Notes: generated by a model from the letters alone, not told the origin. Numbered from the stretch's first letter, positions 1-5,745 are shown. The stretch is 5,745 bases of DNA from Wenzhouxiangella sp. (GCA_007135355.1 SLJA01000176.1:1-5745), one strand, 5' to 3'. Made by a program: numbers and translations.

Positions 1-912
1 GTGATGAGTCGACAAGACGGCGAAAACCCTACCGACCCCCATACCATTTTGCTGGGGACCAGTACTGGCGCGCGCAAGGCGCAGGGGCCGAGTCTGGTTG
101 TGATCAGGGGAGATCGTCTGGGGTTCCGACTGACTTTGACATCGGGATCGATCGTCATCGGACGCGGCACGGACACCGATTTCAGAATCGCGGAGCGTAG
201 CGTATCCAGAGCGCATTGTCGCATCGTGGCGCGGAGCGACGGCTTCTGGGTAGAAGACATGGGCTCAACCAACCGCAGCTTTGTTAATGACACGGCGATC
301 GAAAGTTGTCGGCTGGCTGACGGAGACCAGCTGCGTGTCGGCAAGACGGTGCTTAAGTTTCTGGACGTCGGCAATACCGAAGCTGATTATCTTGCGAAAC
401 TGCACGATCATTCTGTTCGCGATGCATTGACCGGTTTGTACAATCGGCGCCACGCGATGGCTGTATTGGTTGATGAGTTCCAGCGCAGTCAGAGGGTTGA
501 CGGTGCCAGGCTGGTGCTGGCCCTGCTGGATATCGACTGGTTCAAGCAGATCAACGATCAGATTGGCCATTTGGCGGGTGATGCGGTGCTGCTGCAGTTG
601 GCCTCCGTACTGACCGATGCCCTGCGATCGGGAGATACGCTGGCCCGAATCGGCGGCGAAGAGTTTGCTTTGATCATGCCGGACACCACCCTGGAAGAGG
701 CGCATCACGCCTGCGACCGACTTCGCCAACGCGTAGCCGAGAGTGAATTCAGGGTCGATAACGGTCGCCGCATCGAAGTGACGATCAGTATCGGGCTGGC
801 AGAGGCTAGTGCTGATATGGACGACTACCGTAAGCTGCTTGGTGAGGCTGATCGACATCTTTACGATGCCAAGACCAGCGGTCGCAACAGCGTGCGCTCG
901 TGCGCGGCCTGA
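1..912 (+). CDS. FHA-GGDEF protein, probable diguanylate cyclase
   Basis: The 303-residue protein has an N-terminal FHA domain (about residues 32-121) and a C-terminal GGDEF domain (about 138-300). FHA domains bind phosphothreonine peptides. The expected residues are visible: G54-R55, S69 and H72 in SRAH, and N91 in GSTN. The cyclase domain shows DALTGLYNRR (141-150), LDIDWFKQIND with metal-binding Asp (176-186), the GGEEF active site (218-222) and TISIGLAE. RSGD (209-212) lies exactly five residues before GGEEF, which fits an intact inhibitory I-site for c-di-GMP. By family knowledge it should make c-di-GMP from two GTP in the cytosol, with the FHA domain tying activity or location to a Ser/Thr phosphorylated partner. 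It has no membrane segment. The start is GTG at 1 or ATG at 4; upstream sequence is not visible, so neither can be chosen by ribosome binding site, and a longer 5' end is possible. It converges on bioC with 27 bases between stops, and no clear terminator is seen there. Confidence 0.93.
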   Translation: MMSRQDGENPTDPHTILLGTSTGARKAQGPSLVVIRGDRLGFRLTLTSGSIVIGRGTDTDFRIAERSVSRAHCRIVARSDGFWVEDMGSTNRSFVNDTAIESCRLADGDQLRVGKTVLKFLDVGNTEADYLAKLHDHSVRDALTGLYNRRHAMAVLVDEFQRSQRVDGARLVLALLDIDWFKQINDQIGHLAGDAVLLQLASVLTDALRSGDTLARIGGEEFALIMPDTTLEEAHHACDRLRQRVAESEFRVDNGRRIEVTISIGLAEASADMDDYRKLLGEADRHLYDAKTSGRNSVRSCAA

Positions 913-939
913 ATGCTGGCAGCTGTTACCGGCGGCTTT

Positions 940-1788
940 TCAGTCGCGTCGGCGCACGCGGATCGTGTCAACTGGCACGCTGACCTCTTCGCCGGCGGCG
1001 CCGCGAACGGGTTGCCCGGGTTCCGGCGCCCAGACCGAGGCAGAAACGATCTCCCAGACCGCGCGGCAGGACTCGGCGGAGCTTTCGCCGTTGGCCTGCA
1101 GTGGGCTTTTGTGCATGCGTTTGCCAAGGCCGCGCGTTCTGGCCGGCAACAGCCCGCAGCCACGCAATTCGGCCAGCAGGGCCTCCGGGCTGGGGAACAC
1201 CGTTGTGATCCAGTCGGTGTCCAATACCGGCTCGGTGAACCCGGCCCGAACCAGCAGCGTGCCGAGGCGCTGAACATCGGGTAGCAGGGAAAACGCCGCC
1301 GGCGGTGTCAACCCAGCGCGCTGCGGGCGCAAGGTATCCGGTCCGTACGTCGACAGCAGGGCCAACCCGCCGGGGCACAAAACGCGGCGCCAGCAGCGCA
1401 ACGCCGCCTCGACGTCGTCCAGCCAGCCCAGACTGAGGTTGGCGTAGATCAGGTCGACACTATCTTCGGCCAGGGGCAGATGGCTACCGTCAGCGCGCAA
1501 CAGCTCGAAATTTCTGCGCCACCAGCGCCGCCGCGCTTTGGCCTGGCTCAACATGCCGGTGCTCAGATCGATCCCGATGACCCGCGCTTTTGGGAAGCGC
1601 TGGTGCAGGGCCTGACACTGGCGGCCGTCTGCGCAGCCGATGTCCACGATTCTGGAGGGTTCGAAACGTAGCCCGTCGAGGCGGCTCAACAGCCTTTCGG
1701 CAACTTCCGTCTGAAGTGCGGCGTGGCTTTCGTAGTGTTCGGCCAAGCGGTCAAAAAAACGGCTTGGGAAGGGGCGGGGACTGCGCAT
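940..1788 (-). CDS. bioC: Malonyl-[acyl-carrier protein] O-methyltransferase BioC
   Basis: This is a 282-residue class I SAM-dependent methyltransferase. BioC methylates the free carboxyl of malonyl-ACP so that the fatty acid machinery can build pimeloyl-ACP methyl ester for biotin. The N-terminal segment FFDRLAEHYESHAALQTEVA with ERLLSRL fits the BioC lead-in. The SAM-binding motif I is VDIGCADG (48-55), IGIDLS (71-76) supplies the acidic strand-2 end, and LPLAEDSVDLIYANLSLGWL (104-123) is motif II/III. STYGPDTL (146-153) closely matches the STFGPDTL signature of BioC. The C-terminal WEIVSASVWAP also fits. I chose ATG at 1788; the frame stays open to 2178, but that stretch overlaps comF in antisense and does not resemble BioC. 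No good ribosome binding site precedes the ATG. The gene is somewhat longer than E. coli BioC (251 residues). It stands alone: no bioB, bioF, bioH or bioD is adjacent inside the window. A generic methyltransferase is the alternative, but the signature argues against it. Confidence 0.88.
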   Translation of the reverse strand: MRSPRPFPSRFFDRLAEHYESHAALQTEVAERLLSRLDGLRFEPSRIVDIGCADGRQCQALHQRFPKARVIGIDLSTGMLSQAKARRRWWRRNFELLRADGSHLPLAEDSVDLIYANLSLGWLDDVEAALRCWRRVLCPGGLALLSTYGPDTLRPQRAGLTPPAAFSLLPDVQRLGTLLVRAGFTEPVLDTDWITTVFPSPEALLAELRGCGLLPARTRGLGKRMHKSPLQANGESSAESCRAVWEIVSASVWAPEPGQPVRGAAGEEVSVPVDTIRVRRRD

Positions 1789-1987
1789 TTGGACTGGCTT
1801 TGCTGAGCAGTTGACGGCGCCGCCATGATAGCGCCCAGGTCTGGTAATCCGGTCAAGCCCGATCACAAAGACCCGAACCGGAGGCGTTCCCGGACCGATT
1901 TGGGCCATTTGCGTGCCCGCTGCGCTATGCTTGCGGCAGATCAGCAGAAGGTCAGCGGCTCTGGCAGAGATACGGGCGCATTGGCGA
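1789..1987. promoter_or_regulatory. Divergent intergenic region between bioC and comF
   Basis: This stretch separates two genes transcribed away from each other, so it should hold both promoters. Toward bioC the minus strand shows TTGACC (1851-1856) and TATCAT (1825-1830), each a near match to the sigma70 boxes, but the spacer is 20 bases, longer than usual. The TATCAT box sits in the loop of a short inverted repeat, GGCGC (1816-1820) and GCGCC (1831-1835), which could be an operator or chance in GC-rich DNA. Toward comF, TATGCT (1927-1932) is a weak -10 candidate without a good -35; if used, it favours the comF start at 1988. None of these sites is firm. That promoters lie here follows from gene orientation. 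Confidence 0.35.
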
Positions 1988-2683
1988 ATGAGGCGATGGG
2001 CGGACGGCTTGCGGCGCAGTTTGTTTCCGCCGGTGTGTCTGGTCTGCGGGCAAGACGGGCGCGCCGAGATCGATTGCTGTGCCGGTTGCGAGCCGGAGTT
2101 GCCGATACTGACCGCGCAATGCGCCCGCTGCGGCGTCGAGATGGACCACAGTGTCGATTTGTGTGGTCGCTGCGCCATGGCTTTGCCCGCGTTTCATTGC
2201 ACCTGGGCTGGGTTTGCCTATGAGGGCGTCATCGAGCGTCTGGTGCGACGGTTCAAGTTTCAGGGTGATCTGGCGGGTGGGAGGCTGCTGGCCGATCTGC
2301 TGGCCCGACGCCTGGTCGAGCAGGGGGCGCCCCGTCCGCAACTGATGGTGCCGGTGCCGCTGCATGTGCGGCGCCGTTTGCGCCGCGGATTCAACCAGTC
2401 GGCCCTGATCAGTCGTGATATGTCGCACTGGTTCGGAGGATTGCCGTGGCTGGAGGCGCTGCGACGTTCGCGCTCGACCGCCAGCCAGTCTGAACTGCCG
2501 GCTGACCGCCGCAGCCGGAATGTACGCGGCGCCTTTGAGCTGCGCTGGTTGCCGCCGGCAACTCGCCACGTCGCGCTGGTCGATGACGTTATGACCACCG
2601 GTTCGACCCTGCATGAGTGCGCGCGGGTGTTGCTGCAAGCGGGGGTTGAGCGCGTTGATGTTTGGGTGGTGGCGCGCGCCTGA
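1988..2683 (+). CDS. comF: ComF family protein (zinc-finger phosphoribosyltransferase-like)
   Basis: The protein is 231 residues from ATG 1988. The N-terminal part carries cysteine pairs CLVC (17-20), CC..C (30-34), CARC (45-48) and CGRC (59-62), the zinc-binding region typical of ComF/GntX proteins. A type I phosphoribosyltransferase fold follows: VPVPLHVRRRLRRGFNQS (121-138), NVRGAF (178-183) and the PRPP-loop motif VALVDDVMTTGST (195-207). ComF is needed for DNA uptake in naturally competent bacteria, probably in handling imported single-stranded DNA. GntX of E. coli is the same family; the substrate is not settled. A GTG start at 1913 in the same frame would add 25 residues, but family members usually begin shortly before the first cysteine pair (as in MRRWADGLRRSLFPPVCLVC), so I prefer 1988. 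No strong ribosome binding site marks either start. It is divergent from bioC, a neighbourhood common in gammaproteobacteria, and converges on ubiA with 17 bases between. No other competence gene is present. Confidence 0.9.
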   Translation: MRRWADGLRRSLFPPVCLVCGQDGRAEIDCCAGCEPELPILTAQCARCGVEMDHSVDLCGRCAMALPAFHCTWAGFAYEGVIERLVRRFKFQGDLAGGRLLADLLARRLVEQGAPRPQLMVPVPLHVRRRLRRGFNQSALISRDMSHWFGGLPWLEALRRSRSTASQSELPADRRSRNVRGAFELRWLPPATRHVALVDDVMTTGSTLHECARVLLQAGVERVDVWVVARA

Positions 2684-2700
2684 AGGACCACTGGAAAACC

Positions 2701-3585
2701 CTACCGCAGCGCGAACGACCCGGCAATGCCGACAAAGATCACCAGGCCCACCCAATGATTGCTCAGGAAGGTCTGAAAGCAGATTTCAGGCCGACGTTCC
2801 CGGATGCGCCACAACTGGATCTGGAACAGCAAGAACACCAGCACCACGGCGGTGAACCAGGCCGGTGTCGGCAGATAAATCAGGCCGATCAACACCAGCA
2901 GGGCGACCATCAGGCCCATCAGCCCGGCGATGACCGGCACATCGAAGCGGCCGAAGGCAATGGCGGTGGACTTGACGCCGACCTCCAGGTCGTCGTCGCG
3001 GTCGGCCATGGCGTACTGGGTATCGTAAATCACGGTCCAGATCAGGTTGACTGTGAACAGCCACCAGGCCAGGCCGGGAATATTGCCGGTCTCGGCGGCA
3101 AAGGCCATCAGGATGGCCCAGCTGAAGGCGGTGCCCAGCCCGATTTGAGGAAAATGCGTGAAGCGCTTGAGGAACGGGTAAGTCCCGGCCAGCAGAGCCC
3201 CGCCAATGGCCAGCAATACGGTCAGGCGATTGGTCATCAGCACCAGGGTCAAGGCGATCAGCATCAGGGCGGCAAACAGCATCAAGGCCTGCCGAGGGCT
3301 GATTTCGCCGGTCGCGATGGGGCGAGTGCGCGTGCGGCTGACGCGTGGGTCGAGCTTACGGTCGGCATAGTCGTTGATCACGCAACCGGCCGCGCGCATC
3401 ACCACCACGCCAAGGGTGAAGATCACCAGATTCTTGATCTGCGGCACGCCACCAGCGGCCATCCACAAGCCCCACCAGGTGGGCCACAGCAGCAGGGCCA
3501 GACCAATCGGCCGATCAAAGCGCATCAGCCTGAGCCACGGCCCTAGCGGTCCGGTAAAAACCGAAGCCTGCGACCTAAACTCCAC
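2701..3585 (-). CDS. ubiA: 4-hydroxybenzoate polyprenyltransferase UbiA
   Basis: This inner-membrane prenyltransferase of 294 residues joins a polyprenyl chain to 4-hydroxybenzoate in ubiquinone synthesis. Both Asp-rich Mg/diphosphate motifs are intact: NDYADRKLD (71-79) and DTQYAMADRDDD (188-199). The opening LRLMRFDRPIGLALLLWPT (19-37) and TRTRPIATGEIS (85-96) are typical of bacterial UbiA rather than of other family members. About eight or nine hydrophobic segments run through the protein. The frame is open to a TTG at 3666, but the extra 27 residues would be encoded by a simple repeat. I chose GTG 3585 because GGGGAGG lies six bases upstream and the resulting length nearly equals E. coli UbiA (290). 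It follows the SPOR gene on the same strand after 77 bases and is probably cotranscribed with it. No ubiC is seen beside it, although ubiC-ubiA pairs are common; comF occupies the downstream side instead. Confidence 0.94.
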   Translation of the reverse strand: MEFRSQASVFTGPLGPWLRLMRFDRPIGLALLLWPTWWGLWMAAGGVPQIKNLVIFTLGVVVMRAAGCVINDYADRKLDPRVSRTRTRPIATGEISPRQALMLFAALMLIALTLVLMTNRLTVLLAIGGALLAGTYPFLKRFTHFPQIGLGTAFSWAILMAFAAETGNIPGLAWWLFTVNLIWTVIYDTQYAMADRDDDLEVGVKSTAIAFGRFDVPVIAGLMGLMVALLVLIGLIYLPTPAWFTAVVLVFLLFQIQLWRIRERRPEICFQTFLSNHWVGLVIFVGIAGSFALR

Positions 3586-3591
3586 CGAAGG

Positions 3592-3598
3592 CCTCCCC
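3592..3598 (-). promoter_or_regulatory. Ribosome binding site that sets the ubiA start
   Basis: The minus strand reads GGGGAGG here, a strong Shine-Dalgarno match, followed by six bases and then GTG at 3585-3583. It decides between this start and the TTG at 3666 at the end of the SPOR gene, and places the G-rich repeat in the untranslated leader. Confidence 0.8.
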
Positions 3599-3623
3599 GA
3601 GCCACAGCACCCCGACAGGGCCC

Positions 3624-3657
3624 ACCCTGAACCCTGAACCCTGAACCCTGAACCCTG
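3624..3657 (-). repeat. Tandem G-rich heptamer repeat in the ubiA leader
   Basis: The plus strand holds four full ACCCTGA units and a fifth lacking its last base; the minus strand therefore reads TCAGGGT repeated. With the GGG at 3621-3623, six GGG runs lie within 35 bases on the minus (coding-sense) strand, separated mostly by TTCA, which meets the usual G-quadruplex pattern. The array starts five bases after the SPOR stop codon and ends before the ubiA ribosome binding site, so it lies in the mRNA between the two genes. ACAGGG (3615-3620) is the reverse complement of CCCTGT (3653-3658) and closes the array. Heptamer units are prone to length change by slippage; because the array is untranslated, copy number would alter leader structure rather than reading frame. 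Function is unknown. Confidence 0.9.
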
Positions 3658-3662
3658 TCCTT

Positions 3663-4307
3663 TCAATCATCCCAGCAAGGAATTGTCCGACGCTGTGCCC
3701 CGGGTGAGGCTTCCAGGATGAATCGCCAGGCCGTATCCAGGCCGGGCTCGGCACGATAGTCGACCCAGAACTGGGGGACCGACTCGCGCCGGATCTCCAT
3801 TTCGGCGTTGAATCCTCGCGCCAGCATCTGGCGCTGACGCGCGCGAGCGTTTTCGATGTGTTCATACAAGCCGACCGAGACCACGTTTTCCATGTCGCCG
3901 CGGGTGACTACGAAGAAATCTTCCAGCCCCGCTTCGGCCAGTTCTCGGGTCAGTGCCATGGCTTCGGATCGCGTGCCGGCTGCCAGGAATACCCACCATC
4001 CGCGGTCCCGGTCCGAATTGGTTTGGCGACTGCGAATCTGTGAGGCCGCGGCGCGCAGCCGGTCTTCCGCCCGTTGCTGCGCCAGCAGCGAATTCAGAGG
4101 CCCGATTGTAAAGCACTCGGCGCTCTCAGCTGTGTTGGGCATCGGTCGCTCATGCAGCAAAACCAGCCGCGGCAGGCGTGGGTCCAGCGGCGGAATTTCA
4201 TGCTGAGGTTCCGGATTGCCGGTGTCGCCGCGCAAATATATGACCAACAGGCCCACGTTAACGACCAGCAGCAGCGCGGCCAGCCACCGCCAGAGCGAAG
4301 GACTCAT
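3663..4307 (-). CDS. SPOR-domain membrane protein
   Basis: The 214-residue protein has one N-terminal membrane segment (about residues 5-24, WRWLAALLLVVNVGLLVIYL), a Pro-rich linker, and a periplasmic C-terminal region with two SPOR-like parts. The first is short and degenerate, starting CFTIGPL (65-71). The second runs from GWWVFLAA (103-110) through GDMENVVSVGLYEHIENARA (137-156) to about residue 175. SPOR domains bind septal peptidoglycan stripped of stem peptides, so a role near the cell wall or division site is inferred; the partner is unknown. The layout matches a family often found beside birA and coaX in gammaproteobacteria. I chose ATG 4307 because it places the membrane segment at the very N-terminus; ATG 4334 in the same frame would add nine residues. 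Neither has a clear ribosome binding site. It lies 100 bases after birA and 77 before ubiA on the same strand, so it is probably part of their operon. Confidence 0.8.
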   Translation of the reverse strand: MSPSLWRWLAALLLVVNVGLLVIYLRGDTGNPEPQHEIPPLDPRLPRLVLLHERPMPNTAESAECFTIGPLNSLLAQQRAEDRLRAAASQIRSRQTNSDRDRGWWVFLAAGTRSEAMALTRELAEAGLEDFFVVTRGDMENVVSVGLYEHIENARARQRQMLARGFNAEMEIRRESVPQFWVDYRAEPGLDTAWRFILEASPGAQRRTIPCWDD

Positions 4308-4396
4308 GCGCAAACAGTCCCGGCCAGAGACCATGTGGCCCAGGGTGACGGCAAGGAGTGAGAGAAAAGCAGGTTGACCATCACTACAGAGGATAA

Positions 4397-4417
4397 CCCG
4401 CGGCGAATCAGCGCGGG
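4397..4417 (-). terminator. Possible weak hairpin at the end of birA
   Basis: CCCGCG (4397-4402) and CGCGGG (4412-4417) form a six-base-pair GC stem with a nine-base loop that contains the birA stop codon. On the minus strand the hairpin is followed by TTATCC, not a run of T, so it would be a poor intrinsic terminator. It may attenuate read-through into the SPOR gene, stabilise the upstream mRNA end, or be chance in GC-rich DNA. Confidence 0.2.
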
Positions 4418-5256
4418 CCCATTGCGCCTCGGTCGGGAGCTCGCCGGTCTCGGTTCAGGTGGCGCACGCTAACCTCTCCGGCACGAATGGTGTGGACGCC
4501 GGTGGTCGTTTCCAGCAGCAGGGCACCGGATGCATCGACTCCGCAGCCCAAACCTTCCAGGTCGGTGCCGTTGCCGGTCAGCCGCAGGTGCCGGCCGCGC
4601 AAAACGTCATGGTTCTTCCAGCGCGACTGAAAAACCGCGAAGCCACTTTGTTCGAACAGCGCAAGATCGCGTTCCAGCGCGTTGATCAGCATGGCCGCCA
4701 GCCGGTTGCGATCGTTGCAACCACCTTCACGCACCAGGTCGGTCCACGGCTGGTCAGGTCCAGCGGTGCTGCCCAGGTCGACGTTGATGCCGATTCCGAT
4801 GATGGCCAGACAGCGCTGCATGCCGGGTTGCCGCAGATCGATCAGACAGCCGCCCAGTTTGTTGCCGCCGACCTGCAGGTCGTTGGGCCACTTCAGCCCG
4901 AGCCGGATGTTGGAGTGCCGCGCGATCGCATCAGCGACGGCCAGGCCCGCAACCAGGGCCAAGGCACTCAAGGCGCGCGCCCGGGTTGTGAAATCCCAGG
5001 CCATGGACAGGTACAGACCGCGGCCGGGCGGCGACAACCACCGACGCCCGTGGCGACCACGGCCGGCGCTCTGGTGTTCAGCCAGCAAGACGCGCAGGGG
5101 TTGGCCTCGATCCAGATGCTGGGCCAGTCTGTTGTTAGTGGAATCGACACTGGACTCGATTGCAAACGGCAGCTTTGGGTCGAGCAGCAGGCGTCGGATG
5201 CGTGCCGGGTCCAGCGTCGGTGGAAGCCGAGAATCGCTCTGCGGGCCGGTCGCCAT
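4408..5256 (-). CDS. birA: Biotin-[acetyl-CoA-carboxylase] ligase, no DNA-binding domain
   Basis: The 282-residue enzyme activates biotin to biotinyl-5'-AMP and transfers it to the lysine of the AccB carrier and other biotin proteins in the cytosol. The catalytic core is complete: SSVDSTN (35-41), AEHQSAGRGRHGRRW (59-73) as the biotinyl-AMP loop, KWPND (122-126), the lysine of GNKLGG (131-136) and IGIGIN (153-158). The C-terminal SH3-like domain (from about 217) shows RHLRLTGNG and GALLLE. The catalytic core begins near residue 30, so there is no room for the helix-turn-helix domain of E. coli BirA. This is a group I ligase and should not repress biotin genes. The start is ATG 5256, nine bases after the plsY stop, and the close spacing suggests cotranscription. 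The ribosome binding site is weak. bioC in the same window belongs to the matching pathway but is in another transcription unit. Confidence 0.94.
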   Translation of the reverse strand: MATGPQSDSRLPPTLDPARIRRLLLDPKLPFAIESSVDSTNNRLAQHLDRGQPLRVLLAEHQSAGRGRHGRRWLSPPGRGLYLSMAWDFTTRARALSALALVAGLAVADAIARHSNIRLGLKWPNDLQVGGNKLGGCLIDLRQPGMQRCLAIIGIGINVDLGSTAGPDQPWTDLVREGGCNDRNRLAAMLINALERDLALFEQSGFAVFQSRWKNHDVLRGRHLRLTGNGTDLEGLGCGVDASGALLLETTTGVHTIRAGEVSVRHLNRDRRAPDRGAMGPR

Positions 5257-5265
5257 GACCGGTGC

Positions 5266-5745
5266 TCAGCGTCGCCGCCTGAGGATGCGTGCCTTGTCGA
5301 AGCGGTTCTCCGACCCCTCGCGCAGTCGGGCCAGGTTGCCGCGATGCGTATACACCAACAGGATGGCCAGCCCGATGGCCAGCCAGCCCAGCGGCGCCGG
5401 CAGCGGTTCCGGCCCCAGTAACCACATCAAGGGCACCAGGCTCAATCCAGCTAGCACGGTCGCCAGGCCGACGTAGCCGGTGCCGATGATGGTGATGACC
5501 CAGACCAGGAACATCGGCAGTATTGACCATGGTGCCAGGACGGCGATGGCGCCGACCGCCGTACCGGCGCCCTTGCCGCCGCGAAAGCGGAAATAAATCG
5601 GCCAGATATGGCCGACGACGGCAGCAAATCCGGCCAGAGCGCCAAGCAGCAGATGGAGTTCAGCCGCGACCGGCAGCAGAAGCAGGATCAGCCAGGGCAA
5701 CAACGCGGCCGCCAGGGCGCCCTTGCCGAGATCAATCACGACCAC
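5266..5745 (-). CDS. plsY: Acyl-phosphate:glycerol-3-phosphate acyltransferase PlsY, 5' end cut
   Basis: The visible part is 159 residues of a multi-pass inner-membrane protein that moves an acyl group from acyl-phosphate to glycerol 3-phosphate, giving lysophosphatidic acid, the first step of phospholipid synthesis. IDLGKG at the cut end matches the DxxKG found after the first motif. GHIWPIYFRFRGGKGAGT (visible residues 45-62) is the glycine-rich second PlsY motif, and HRGNLARLREGSENRF (134-149) is the third. Four hydrophobic stretches are visible. The first motif (usually SGNxGATN) and the start lie past the window end; by comparison with E. coli PlsY (205 residues), roughly 45-50 residues are missing. 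The GTG at the very edge is an internal Val codon, not a start. The truncation is due to the window and is not a sign of a pseudogene. It is the first gene seen of the probable plsY-birA-SPOR-ubiA unit. Confidence 0.93.
   Translation of the reverse strand: MVVIDLGKGALAAALLPWLILLLLPVAAELHLLLGALAGFAAVVGHIWPIYFRFRGGKGAGTAVGAIAVLAPWSILPMFLVWVITIIGTGYVGLATVLAGLSLVPLMWLLGPEPLPAPLGWLAIGLAILLVYTHRGNLARLREGSENRFDKARILRRRR

Noticed and set aside
913..939. Bidirectional terminator between the FHA-GGDEF gene and bioC.
   Set aside because: The best stem is five pairs including a G-U pair with a nine-base loop and only a short T run after it; too weak to call.
1789..2178. N-terminal extension of the bioC frame up to 2178.
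   Set aside because: It lies antisense to comF, resembles no BioC sequence, and the ATG at 1788 already gives a full-length protein with a normal BioC beginning.
2684..2700. Terminator between comF and ubiA.
   Set aside because: The 17-base gap holds no stem followed by T residues on either strand.
1952..2755. Minus-strand frame covering comF.
   Set aside because: It is the antisense shadow of comF, whose zinc cysteines and PRPP loop are intact; the shadow shows no recognisable motif.
2662..3546. Long plus-strand frame rich in Gln, His and Gly opposite ubiA.
   Set aside because: It is the antisense shadow of a membrane protein gene with intact catalytic motifs; the Gln/His richness mirrors Leu and hydrophobic codons.
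3624..3657. CRISPR or attachment-site reading of the heptamer array.
   Set aside because: Units are seven bases with no spacers, and there is no integrase or cas gene; it is a simple tandem repeat.
4459..5421. Long plus-strand frame (320 codons) opposite birA and plsY.
   Set aside because: It spans two genes with clear motifs on the other strand and shows no domain of its own; open antisense frames are expected in GC-rich DNA.
5266..5745. plsY as a broken gene starting at the GTG on the window edge.
   Set aside because: The missing N-terminal part runs off the window; the remaining motifs and length fit an intact PlsY.

Overview
The window looks like ordinary chromosomal DNA from a GC-rich, ubiquinone-using Gram-negative bacterium. 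A gammaproteobacterium in or near the Xanthomonadales/Chromatiales is my best guess. That rests on the BioC, UbiA, BirA and SPOR protein types and the gene order; the window holds no rRNA or taxonomic marker. I see no mobile element, phage gene, CRISPR array, tRNA or rRNA. Seven protein genes fill almost all of it.

Layout. (1) Positions 1-912 (+) encode an FHA-GGDEF protein, a probable diguanylate cyclase with a phosphopeptide-binding front end. (2) It converges, with a 27-base gap, on bioC (940-1788, -), the malonyl-ACP O-methyltransferase that starts pimelate synthesis for biotin. (3) bioC is divergent from comF (1988-2683, +), a zinc-finger phosphoribosyltransferase-like protein; the gap of about 200 bases between them should hold both promoters. 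(4) comF converges, with a 17-base gap, on ubiA (2701-3585, -), the 4-hydroxybenzoate polyprenyltransferase of ubiquinone synthesis. (5) Upstream of ubiA on the same strand come a SPOR-domain membrane protein (3663-4307), a biotin-protein ligase birA (4408-5256) and plsY (5266-5745, cut by the window end). The order plsY > birA > SPOR > ubiA on the minus strand looks like one transcription unit.

How the genes fit together. There is a loose lipid and biotin theme. BioC makes the biotin precursor, BirA attaches biotin to acetyl-CoA carboxylase, which feeds fatty acid synthesis, and PlsY uses acyl-phosphate to begin phospholipid synthesis. UbiA is a membrane prenyltransferase for the respiratory quinone. 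The SPOR protein probably binds the cell wall. The functional link between these genes is inference.

Most unusual points. The ubiA leader carries a tandem G-rich heptamer array (TCAGGGT on the minus strand) that could form a G-quadruplex or compete with a hairpin. coaX, which often lies between birA and this type of SPOR gene, is absent. bioC sits next to comF without the other bio genes. I found no strong evidence for an undescribed multi-gene system.
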